A program made the translations under genes and the position numbers. Positions 7,450 through 14,422 of a stretch of 16,855 bases of DNA are shown here, piece by piece. Source of the DNA: Cytophagales bacterium. GTDB lineage: Bacteria > Bacteroidota > Bacteroidia > Cytophagales > UBA9547. The notes under the pieces are model-generated. The model saw nothing but the letters and a program-made list of their open reading frames with translations, was not told the origin of the DNA and made no database searches. The stretch covers positions 1 through 16,855 of the forward strand of contig JAAFJZ010000008.1 of NCBI GenBank assembly GCA_013298205.1, given 5' to 3'. How positions within the stretch are numbered: the stretch's first letter is position 1; every line of letters starts with the position of its first letter.

Positions 7450-8248
7450 TTATAGTTTTTTTTGAATCTCTAAGTTTAATTAAATCAGATGTAAATTTTG
7501 GTTTTAACCCAAATGTATGAATAAAAAATTTGTATTTAAAATATCCAAATATCAAAAACAATTTAGAAATTATGTTATTTGATTTTTTTTTAGTAAACAA
7601 ATGAAAATAGCCAAAAAAACCGTAATAATTATATCCAAACTTTTCTGCAATAATTTTCATTGTTATTTTTGTATAAAAAGCAATGTGCTGTCCATGGTCT
7701 AATCCTAAATAATACCACTCAGGTATTTCACTTTTGTTTTTAGGAATTAGTGTTGTTGATACAAAAATATTTTCAGACAAAGAAAAAACCTTTTCGATTT
7801 CTTTTAAAGGTTCATCAAAGTGTTCGAAACATTCAAATATAGTTACACAATCAAACGTAGCATTAGTTAATTCGGTGTAGTCAAATCCCCTCGACAAAAG
7901 ATTTGGTGAATATTTGTCATAAGTATAAAAATCAAAACCCATGTCACGCATGATTCGTGCAAACAAACCATATCCGCCAGCATAATCCAAGAATTTTCCT
8001 TTTTTATTTGATATTAATGGAATAAGGGATTGCATCATAGCGGCATTTAATATAGGACGGTAAGCAGTTCCCGTATCAGAATAATTGAACGAACTTTCGT
8101 ATGCTTCTGATAGCCAAAAAGGGTTTTCTGTTTGTATAAATCCACAATTATCGCATTGAAAATATTTAACATCATATTTGTTCATTATTTTTTTTTGCAT
8201 TAAAAATGAAGTTTTTTGTTTACAAATTTTACATTCTTCTATTTTCAT
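7424..8248 (-). CDS. SAM-dependent methyltransferase with N-terminal cysteine pairs (second, diverged)
   Basis: A 274-aa class I methyltransferase with the same plan as its neighbour: cysteine pairs C6/C9 and C32/C35, glycine loop FLDYAGGYGLFA at 86-97, acidic residue D111 in YTYDKY, and FECFEHFDEP at 138-147. LDHGQHIAFYT at 183-193 is the later conserved block. The glycine loop has A-G-G in place of the common G-C-G but keeps the glycines needed for SAM binding. It is shorter than the neighbour at the C-terminus, and the two share little outside motifs, so they are not a recent duplication. Six bases separate it from the upstream membrane protein gene, and its stop lies within the start of the next methyltransferase gene. 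The likely role is methylation of a sugar in the glycan built by this cluster; the acceptor is unknown. Confidence 0.82.
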   Translation of the reverse strand: MKIEECKICKQKTSFLMQKKIMNKYDVKYFQCDNCGFIQTENPFWLSEAYESSFNYSDTGTAYRPILNAAMMQSLIPLISNKKGKFLDYAGGYGLFARIMRDMGFDFYTYDKYSPNLLSRGFDYTELTNATFDCVTIFECFEHFDEPLKEIEKVFSLSENIFVSTTLIPKNKSEIPEWYYLGLDHGQHIAFYTKITMKIIAEKFGYNYYGFFGYFHLFTKKKSNNIISKLFLIFGYFKYKFFIHTFGLKPKFTSDLIKLRDSKKTINVDDLPGL

Positions 8249-8254
8249 AATATT

Positions 8255-9184
8255 TTATTTTTTTAATATAAAAATAGCTCCAGGTAAAGATAATATAATA
8301 GAAACAAACCTAGTCAAAAGCATAACACTTAATATTTCTTCTTTAATAATTCCATAATTCTCAAAAAAATATATACTTACAGTTTCTCTAACCCCTATAG
8401 AATTTATAGTTATTGGTACCATTTCTGATATTGAAACAAATGGCATTAAAATATTTATCAATAACAATGAAGTTTCGCTATTTATGGCTAAAAAATACAT
8501 ATAATATCCAAAATTAGAGAGTAAAATAACAAATATTGAAATCAAAACAGGCAATACAAGTTTTTTAACTTGTGTTATTGATAAAAAAAAATGTTTAATA
8601 AATATCCATAACTCTTTTAAATAACGAATTTGTGGAATGGGTAGTTTATCTATTATCTTGTAGAGAAAAAAAACAATTATTAAACAAAAAAAACAAAAAA
8701 GAGTAACCATACATACAATGTTATTGAATGGTTTAAATAATAAAATAAAACTGCCGCCTATACAAACTACTATAAAATTGGCTATTAATCCCATAAAACG
8801 ATCATAAACAATTGCCGATTTTAATTTATTTAATGCTTCATTTTTTTGAGAATTTTGTAAATGAAAATATTTTGCAATGTCGTTTCCTAACCCACTTGGT
8901 AAAAAATTATTTGCAAAAGCTCCCGCATAAATACTTTTACATAATGTTAAAAAATTTACATTGATACCATATACTTTTAAACTTACTTTCTGTCTTAATG
9001 CTAAAACGATTACTGTTAGTGGCCAAATAATAATACAATAAAAAATAATCGGCATCAAATTGATATTCTTTATAGTATTCCAGACATTTTTTATATTTAT
9101 ACTATTATACAAAAAGTATAAAAGCACAATGACAACACCCATCTTTAAAAATAACCAACAAATACTTTTCCAAGATTTATTCAT
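8255..9184 (-). CDS. LPG-synthase transmembrane-domain (YbhN/UPF0104-like) membrane protein
   Basis: A 309-aa protein of about eight hydrophobic segments that matches the membrane part of lysylphosphatidylglycerol synthases without the soluble aminoacyl-transferase domain. Family blocks visible are LPSGLGNDIAKYF at 95-107, VYDRFMGL at 126-133 and PITINSIGVRETVSIYFF at 257-274 (the usual P-x-S-x-G-x-x-G-VRE block). Stand-alone proteins of this type are often found beside glycosyltransferases and are thought to move or hold lipid-linked substrates in the membrane; a flippase role is plausible but not shown by sequence. It is the only candidate lipid flippase in the window. It overlaps the GT9 gene by 8 nt and sits 6 nt ahead of the first methyltransferase gene, so it is firmly within the operon. 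The ATG at 9184 precedes a charged start and a first helix at about 9-27. Confidence 0.85.
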   Translation of the reverse strand: MNKSWKSICWLFLKMGVVIVLLYFLYNSINIKNVWNTIKNINLMPIIFYCIIIWPLTVIVLALRQKVSLKVYGINVNFLTLCKSIYAGAFANNFLPSGLGNDIAKYFHLQNSQKNEALNKLKSAIVYDRFMGLIANFIVVCIGGSFILLFKPFNNIVCMVTLFCFFCLIIVFFLYKIIDKLPIPQIRYLKELWIFIKHFFLSITQVKKLVLPVLISIFVILLSNFGYYMYFLAINSETSLLLINILMPFVSISEMVPITINSIGVRETVSIYFFENYGIIKEEILSVMLLTRFVSIILSLPGAIFILKK

Positions 9185-10364
9185 TGCCTAGTATTGTTAA
9201 TACATTTTTTGATACTTCCTCAACTGTTATCGTGTTTATATCTAGTTCTGACTTTAATAAATATTCAGTCGCTAGAGCATTTTTTTCATTCAGTCGCTCT
9301 TTGATTTGGGGAGGATAAACGTATGTGATATTCTTATTTAATTCATCAGGATATTCCGTCCATCTTCCAAAATGGTTGCCATTGCTTATACAAAAAACAG
9401 GTTTGTCCAATGCAGCACCAATATGCACGGTAGCTGTTTCGTTAGAAATAATCATTTTGGAATGTTGTATTACATAAACTAAATCTTTAAAATTCAAGAT
9501 TCCAATTTGATTTTTAATTAAATCGTTTTGTGCAAATTTACATATTTCATCACCAATTTTTTTTTCATTTGGAGCTCCTAAGAGCCAGATTTCAACATCT
9601 AAGTTATTAGTTATATTTTTTGCGAGAAGAGAAAAATTTTGTGGCGACCACTGCCTATAATTATCACCTGCTCCTGGTACAAAAACTAAAAAATTAGTAG
9701 GTATTTTTAGTAATGTATTTTCAGTAGAAGTTAGTTTTAATTCCGTTTTATGTTCAGTATTATTAATCAAAAGGTTAATAAAATATTGATTTCGTAAGTA
9801 TTCAAAAATTATTTTATTGGAAACGTCATATATTTTGGTATAATATTTATCTCCCCATTTCCTTTCCCAATTTTTTTGATTATTGAGATTTGATTCTTGG
9901 CAAATTCTCACATTAGAATCAGCAACATTTGCAATAAAATCGTCTAAAACTAACACACGACTGTAAGTAGGGCAAATTGTAACTTCAAATCCTGATAAAT
10001 ATATTTTTCTAGCGATTTTAAATCTATAAACTAAATTACTTGTGAATTTGTAAATATCAATCCAAATAAAATTATCAAATAATAAATTATCAAAACTAAG
10101 TACAAAGTTTTTAATAGCTACATTTCCAATTAAAGTGAATTTGTAGTTTTTATAATTATTATTGTTTTTTAAATCGTAAATAAAGTTTCTAAACATCACA
10201 TAATCACCCAATTTATCAACACGAACTATAAGTAAAGTGTTATTTACGATTTTTCTACTACCTACTTTTGCCAATCTATCAGTAATCAACAATATAGAAT
10301 TTATTAAAAACAAAAAAGGTTCAAAAATCTTATTTTCTTTAATTATTCGTATAAGTTTTTTCAT
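9177..10364 (-). CDS. Glycosyltransferase family 9 (heptosyltransferase-like)
   Basis: A 395-aa GT-B fold enzyme related to LPS heptosyltransferases. The N-terminal half opens with IVRVDKLGD at 46-54, the family's R-x-D-x-x-GD element with its catalytic aspartate. The C-terminal half has VFVPGAGDNYRQWSP at 227-241, ISNETATVHIGAAL at 306-319 (the S/T-x-H-x-AAAL nucleotide-sugar block) and ISNGNHFGRWTEYP at 326-339. The first 40 residues, including a hydrophobic stretch at 15-27, extend beyond the usual GT9 start and may peripherally anchor the protein to the inner membrane. Family members transfer heptose or other sugars to a growing lipid-linked glycan on the cytoplasmic side. The sugar is unknown. 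It overlaps the next gene by 8 nt and follows the GT2 gene after a 38-nt gap. Confidence 0.88.
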   Translation of the reverse strand: MKKLIRIIKENKIFEPFLFLINSILLITDRLAKVGSRKIVNNTLLIVRVDKLGDYVMFRNFIYDLKNNNNYKNYKFTLIGNVAIKNFVLSFDNLLFDNFIWIDIYKFTSNLVYRFKIARKIYLSGFEVTICPTYSRVLVLDDFIANVADSNVRICQESNLNNQKNWERKWGDKYYTKIYDVSNKIIFEYLRNQYFINLLINNTEHKTELKLTSTENTLLKIPTNFLVFVPGAGDNYRQWSPQNFSLLAKNITNNLDVEIWLLGAPNEKKIGDEICKFAQNDLIKNQIGILNFKDLVYVIQHSKMIISNETATVHIGAALDKPVFCISNGNHFGRWTEYPDELNKNITYVYPPQIKERLNEKNALATEYLLKSELDINTITVEEVSKNVLTILGNE

Positions 10365-10402
10365 ATTTTAATTAGAGGGGAATAACTAACAAAAAACATA
10401 AT

Positions 10403-11182
10403 TCAATTTAACTGATAACTTAATGAATAAAATTTAATTATAAATTTAGAAATGGTTTTACCCCAAATTTTTTCAAACATAATTGTATCTTCTTTTAGTC
10501 TTATATTTTCTTTTATTGAATTTGTTGTTTCTGATTCTGAATGAATTCGATGTTGCATAATTTGACTTTTGATAAAAATAAAACCGCCTTTCATATTTGC
10601 CATATTGTACCATGCGTTCCAATCTAAATTGTTTTTTAAATTTGTATCAAACTCAAAATTAGCTAATTTTTCTTTGTTATACGTTACACTTGGACAACAT
10701 ATTGGACTACCGAACAAAAGAATTGATTTTTTAAAGAAACAATTTGAAATATTATTTTTTATAAAAAAAGGTATTAAAAGTATTGATTTAATTATCAACA
10801 TAATGTTAAATCTAACTACTTGATTTTTTTTTATTTCAGAGTAGTTATTAAAACAAATTAAAGTATTGTTTTTTAATTGTTTTTGTTTTTTTTCACAAAA
10901 AGTTTTTTCATAAATATCGTCTTGATGAGCTAGTGTTACAAATTTTGTTTGAGAATGTTTATAAGCATAGTTCCAATCTTTGGCAATAGTTCCACCATCT
11001 TCATTTATTTTCAAATTTAGATTATACTTAAAACATACATTTTTTATGTGTTCGTTTGGTGTGGAAGTGAATACTTGAATATTTGATTTAACAGTTTGAG
11101 AAATCAAAGAAACTATGCAATCTTCAAGGTAAATAGATTCTTTGTAAGCTAAAACAGCAAAAGTGTGGTCATTAAAAATCAT
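10403..11182 (-). CDS. Glycosyltransferase family 2 (short, capsular/O-antigen type)
   Basis: A 259-aa GT-A fold enzyme. The N-terminus FAVLAYKESIYLEDCIVSL is a variant of the usual V-x-x-YN nucleotide-binding start. EDGGTIAKDWNYAY at 61-74 is the block preceding the metal site, and AHQDD at 85-89 is the DXD-type metal-binding element. LDWNAWY at 186-192 is in the region that normally holds the catalytic base, and HRIHSESET at 211-219 is a conserved late block of this subtype. There are no clear transmembrane helices except a hydrophobic patch at about 127-141. It would add a sugar to a lipid-linked glycan in the cytoplasm. The start region overlaps a duplicated fragment of the upstream GT2 gene's 3' end: the duplicate reads NYPKK directly into this gene's ATG, which suggests that the two genes once abutted or overlapped. 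Confidence 0.82.
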   Translation of the reverse strand: MIFNDHTFAVLAYKESIYLEDCIVSLISQTVKSNIQVFTSTPNEHIKNVCFKYNLNLKINEDGGTIAKDWNYAYKHSQTKFVTLAHQDDIYEKTFCEKKQKQLKNNTLICFNNYSEIKKNQVVRFNIMLIIKSILLIPFFIKNNISNCFFKKSILLFGSPICCPSVTYNKEKLANFEFDTNLKNNLDWNAWYNMANMKGGFIFIKSQIMQHRIHSESETTNSIKENIRLKEDTIMFEKIWGKTISKFIIKFYSLSYQLN

Positions 11183-11189
11183 TTTTTTT

Positions 11190-11222
11190 GGATAATTTAC
11201 AACATCAAAATTGACAAAAGAT
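11190..11222. repeat. Direct repeat copy 1: duplicated 3' end of the GT2 gene
   Basis: These 33 bases match 11516-11548 at 32 positions (only 11200 A versus 11526 C differs). On the minus strand they encode SFVNFDVVNYP, compared with SFVNFDVGNYP at the real C-terminus of the 314-aa GT2. Weaker similarity continues to about 11232, where the codon matching a leucine has become a stop (TAA). It is therefore an untranslated, partly decayed copy of the end of that gene, placed just ahead of the next GT2 gene. Confidence 0.85.
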
Positions 11223-11231
11223 TAGAATAGT

Positions 11232-11258
11232 TTAAAAAACTGCAATTTTAACTTTCAT
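11232..11258 (-). pseudogene. Eight-codon start-like stub overlapping the antitoxin-like ORF
   Basis: An ATG at 11258-11256 opens a frame reading MKVKIAVF before a TAA at 11234-11232. It overlaps the last 11 nt of the small ORF, the tight arrangement typical of antitoxin-toxin gene pairs. A short hydrophobic strand after a basic start is how PIN-domain (VapC-type) toxins begin, but the aspartate that should follow is missing. I read it as the possible stump of a lost second gene. Eight codons cannot prove a family, and chance is a real alternative. Confidence 0.35.
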
Positions 11259-11463
11259 AATCTGTGGCTTCTAGTCTATCAAACTTATATCCACCTGAAT
11301 TAAAACTAAAATTTTTTAATTTTTCTTTGAAACTAATTTTACTTTTTGATTTATTATTTTCATTAATTTCAAAAGCTATAATTTCTACTTTTTTACCAAC
11401 AAAATTTATTGGTAATTCCAAAGTAAAAGTTGTCATTTTAGGTGTTATAATTTCTCTATACAT
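11248..11463 (-). CDS. Small antitoxin-like protein of unknown function
   Basis: A 71-residue soluble protein starting MYREIITPKMTTFTLELP, with a central FVGKKVEIIAFE, a lysine-rich linker and the end GGYKFDRLEATDYES. The beta-strand-rich first half (T-x-T-x-x-LP...VGK-x-VE-x-x-AFE) followed by a short tail with K-F-x-R-x-EA-x-DYE resembles small proteins that precede PIN-domain toxins in many Bacteroidota genomes; this comes from memory, not a search. The TTG at 11469 is an alternative start two codons upstream, but the ATG is preferred. It interrupts an otherwise tight run of glycan genes and is flanked on both sides by copies of the GT2 3' end. No toxin gene follows, only an eight-codon stub, so it appears orphaned. 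It may be translated from the operon transcript. Confidence 0.55.
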   Translation of the reverse strand: MYREIITPKMTTFTLELPINFVGKKVEIIAFEINENNKSKSKISFKEKLKNFSFNSGGYKFDRLEATDYES

Positions 11464-11505
11464 AAACAATCAAGCTTTTAATTTTCTGAATTAATTAAAA
11501 AAATA

Positions 11506-12450
11506 CTATTTCCTAGGATAATTTCCAACATCAAAATTGACAAAAGATAACAATAATTGAAACCCTAAGGTTATTAACAAAGTCGGTATTATTATTGTTC
11601 CTGTGGGTGCTGCTTGATGTAGATTTACGTATTTTATAAAATTAGAAAATCCAAACCATAAACCTATAAACATCATAGGCACTCCAAAGATAAGATAGAT
11701 AGAACCAATACTAAAATCATTGAAGAAATATTTGTAAAATAATCTTTTAAAGATAGCTCTAAAAATCTTGGGAGGAAACTCAAATAATACTTTTGTTATA
11801 GATAAATTTGATTTTTCATCGGCATATTTGGCATCCATGGGGATGTCTTTTACTACGGCTTCTGTAAAATAGAGTTCGTTCAATAGCGAACTTTCAAAGA
11901 AATATCGTTTGTGTAATTGACTAAATTCAAGGTTTTTTAACACATCCACACGTATTGCCAAATAGCCATTTGTAGGGTCAAAAATATTCCAATAACCCGA
12001 AGATGCTTTTGTGAGAAAACTTAATCCAATATTTCCTAATCGCCTTACGATTGGCATTTTTTTGATGGTAATTACATTTCTAAACCGATTGCCTTTGGTC
12101 ATATCGGCTTTGTCTTCTAATATAGGATTTATGAAATTGGTAAGATATTTGATATCCATTTGTCCATCTCCATCCATTTTTACCACTACATCTACCTCTA
12201 ATTCAATTGCTTTTTGAAAACCTGTAATCATAGCTCCCCCTACCCCTTGGTTGATATGGTGTTTGAGGTAAACTAATTTTGAATTTGTGGTCGCTAAATT
12301 GCTCAAGATAACATCAGTACTATCAGGTGAGCAATCGTTCACGGCAATGATATAATCTACTGATTCAGGAATTTCAATTATTACTTGAGCGATATGTTTT
12401 TCAACTTTGTAGCAAGGAATTACAATTGCAATTTTTTTTGAGCTAATCAT
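11506..12450 (-). CDS. Family 2 glycosyltransferase, polyprenyl-phosphate sugar synthase type
   Basis: A 314-aa dolichyl-phosphate-mannose-synthase-like GT2. The GT-A domain has IVIPCYKVEKHI at 9-20, VNDCSPD at 37-43, HHINQGVGGAM at 64-74 and the metal-binding MDGDGQMD at 92-99. DPTNGYLA at 158-165 and KRYFFESSLL at 181-190 are the acceptor-side blocks of this subfamily. Two transmembrane helices follow at about 248-270 and 284-305. Enzymes of this build transfer a sugar from a nucleotide donor to polyprenyl phosphate on the cytoplasmic face, producing a membrane donor for GT-C enzymes. The two polytopic proteins upstream are natural candidates to use it. It overlaps the 658-aa gene by 8 nt. 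Its last codons (FVNFDVGNYPRK) are duplicated about 0.3 kb downstream. Confidence 0.88.
   Translation of the reverse strand: MISSKKIAIVIPCYKVEKHIAQVIIEIPESVDYIIAVNDCSPDSTDVILSNLATTNSKLVYLKHHINQGVGGAMITGFQKAIELEVDVVVKMDGDGQMDIKYLTNFINPILEDKADMTKGNRFRNVITIKKMPIVRRLGNIGLSFLTKASSGYWNIFDPTNGYLAIRVDVLKNLEFSQLHKRYFFESSLLNELYFTEAVVKDIPMDAKYADEKSNLSITKVLFEFPPKIFRAIFKRLFYKYFFNDFSIGSIYLIFGVPMMFIGLWFGFSNFIKYVNLHQAAPTGTIIIPTLLITLGFQLLLSFVNFDVGNYPRK
11516..11548. repeat. Direct repeat copy 2: 3' end of the intact GT2 gene
   Basis: This is the functional counterpart of 11190-11222, lying within the coding sequence of the 314-aa GT2 and encoding its C-terminal SFVNFDVGNYP. The 293 bases between the two copies hold the antitoxin-like ORF, the stub and the GT2 stop. 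The upstream sequence of copy 2 continues as an intact gene, whereas that of copy 1 decays, which shows the direction of duplication. Confidence 0.85.
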
Positions 12451-14419
12451 TGTATTTATATACCAAAAGTCCTGAATTGATAACCAAAGTCATGCATCGA
12501 ATTTCGGATGCTTGAGGCTGGTAAGTAAAAGCAACATATTTTACACCCAATTTTTTCAATTTAGGTGAACATGGGTCCATATATAAAGAATAATTATCAT
12601 TAACTACTTCATTTTCATTCAATTTGAAAACCAAACTATCTGTGCCTGTTATAAAAGAACCCATATTAATATGTGCATATCTATTATAAACAAAATTATC
12701 TTTACCTGACGGGTCTAAAACCTTCATATCGCTTAAAATAGGTACATGCTTTACTCCATTTATACATTTAATACCGTTTACTTTCAGCAAATTACAGAGC
12801 ATTTGATTTCCAAAAACAGCCCATCGAGCTTCAGGATCTTTAGTTGCTATTTCTTTTGTGTCGAGTACTATCTGATTTTTTATGATGCTTTCCATTCCCA
12901 TACTAATCGGATTTGTAGCCAAACTACGGATATTAACCAAAACTAATAAGACCAATAGTGTGAGTTTAATTTTTTCGCTTGTTTGATACCAAATCAAAAA
13001 ATAAATAGTTCCAAAAATCAAAACTGAACCAATAATTTGAGATGAAGTATAGAATTTTCCGCTTTTATTATTTGTAATTGAATTTATTATAAATATGAAA
13101 ATAAAAAAAGCTACAAAAGTTATAATTGTTTCAACAATATTTGATTTTTTGGAATACAAATTTTTGTCAGCCAAACATAAAAACAATAGAAACACATTTA
13201 CAATCCCTAAAATAGGCAAGGTACGGTAAACAGGCGACATACTAAATAAAGTGATTTTACTCAAAAAAGTTGGAAACCCAACCAATATCCATATTAAAAG
13301 GACTGTGATATAAATAACTAGTAATAAATAAGTTATATCTATTTTTTTAGTTAAAAGATAATTTCTACCAATAGTATAAAATAAAATGGGGAAAAACATG
13401 ACTACACTACTAGCTTCACAAATATTGAGCCATTTGGCAGGAAACTTAGTTTCGGTAAAGAACATGCCAAAAAACTCTGAAAAAAGTTTCCCAGGCAATA
13501 GATCCCCTCCGTTTGTAGTTCTCTTTCCTGGATAAACGGTATCAGCCATTATTTGCATGGTTTCGAGCGTTAAATCAAGATGTAGATAAACAAAAATCCC
13601 AAGTAGTAATCCTACAAAGCCAAATGAGATTAGTTTAATTGGTAACAGTTGTTTAAAAATTTCGATATTCCAGTTTTTAACTAAAAATCCAATAAGTAAC
13701 AACGTGTAGAGATACAAAAGTGGAATCTGCCAAGGCGGATAAAGCGATGTTAAAAATACAAAAGCATACAATAATAGTAATATTGATGAAAATAAAATTA
13801 ATTTCAAATCCTTACTATAAAGTATGTAAATAAATGCCAAAACAATAAAATTCAAAGTAGACATATTAGATATGATACCATAAGACCACCATTGAACAGC
13901 TGAAGAAAGGAAAATAAATAATGCTGCTCCCGATGAAACATAAAAATCGCTCTTTGTTAAAAGCATAAACAGCAAAAACGTACTTATAATGGAAAAAAAT
14001 ATTGCCATGTTCCAACTAAAAGCAAAAGCACGTTCAACATCAAAAACAAAATAGGGCCAAAAACTTGGTTTTAAAATACTAGTGATATGTTTTACTGGAA
14101 GACCTAAAAATGCTGGAGAATTTCCTGCCCCAAAAGCAGAATTAGTGATGTTAAAATTAGTATTAGATTGAGATAACACCGCTGGAGCCATAATCATCCA
14201 TTCATCTTGACGAATTCCTCTAGGTTGACCCAAAATCAAACCTCTAGGTTTTGGATTACCAAATACACTATCCCATATTGGTAACGAGGATGTATGTACT
14301 TTGAGCATACTCAAGCATACATACATTATAAGTAGCCCATATACAAAAATTTTAGTTTTTTTGTCAAAATTGATTAATCCTGAAAATTTGATTTCTATAT
14401 CGTTTTTTTTGTTTTTCAT
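12443..14419 (-). CDS. Large polytopic membrane protein, putative GT-C-like, RGIRQDEW type
   Basis: A 658-aa protein with a cytoplasmic lysine-rich start, a first helix at about 23-40, then roughly 11 to 12 more hydrophobic segments to about residue 505, and a soluble C-terminal region of about 150 residues outside the membrane. The first extracytoplasmic loop has QPRGIRQDEW at 65-74. A proline-arginine followed by an acidic DE pair after helix 1 recurs in a family of uncharacterised large membrane proteins of polysaccharide loci (I recall the DUF7657 type, not checked) and matches the position of the GT-C catalytic acid. It lies 3 nt behind the DUF2142 gene and overlaps the polyprenyl-phosphate-sugar-synthase-like GT2 gene, which fits a donor-maker and donor-user pair. 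The C-terminal VKYVAFTYQPQ end is complete. Substrate and catalytic activity are not established. Confidence 0.72.
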   Translation of the reverse strand: MKNKKNDIEIKFSGLINFDKKTKIFVYGLLIMYVCLSMLKVHTSSLPIWDSVFGNPKPRGLILGQPRGIRQDEWMIMAPAVLSQSNTNFNITNSAFGAGNSPAFLGLPVKHITSILKPSFWPYFVFDVERAFAFSWNMAIFFSIISTFLLFMLLTKSDFYVSSGAALFIFLSSAVQWWSYGIISNMSTLNFIVLAFIYILYSKDLKLILFSSILLLLYAFVFLTSLYPPWQIPLLYLYTLLLIGFLVKNWNIEIFKQLLPIKLISFGFVGLLLGIFVYLHLDLTLETMQIMADTVYPGKRTTNGGDLLPGKLFSEFFGMFFTETKFPAKWLNICEASSVVMFFPILFYTIGRNYLLTKKIDITYLLLVIYITVLLIWILVGFPTFLSKITLFSMSPVYRTLPILGIVNVFLLFLCLADKNLYSKKSNIVETIITFVAFFIFIFIINSITNNKSGKFYTSSQIIGSVLIFGTIYFLIWYQTSEKIKLTLLVLLVLVNIRSLATNPISMGMESIIKNQIVLDTKEIATKDPEARWAVFGNQMLCNLLKVNGIKCINGVKHVPILSDMKVLDPSGKDNFVYNRYAHINMGSFITGTDSLVFKLNENEVVNDNYSLYMDPCSPKLKKLGVKYVAFTYQPQASEIRCMTLVINSGLLVYKYND

Positions 14420-14422
14420 AGT

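Noticed and set aside
11264..11494. A 76-codon plus-strand frame opposite the small antitoxin-like ORF
   Set aside because: It is the antisense of the small ORF and hydrophobic in the way expected of complemented charged codons. The minus-strand protein has a coherent start, end and composition.
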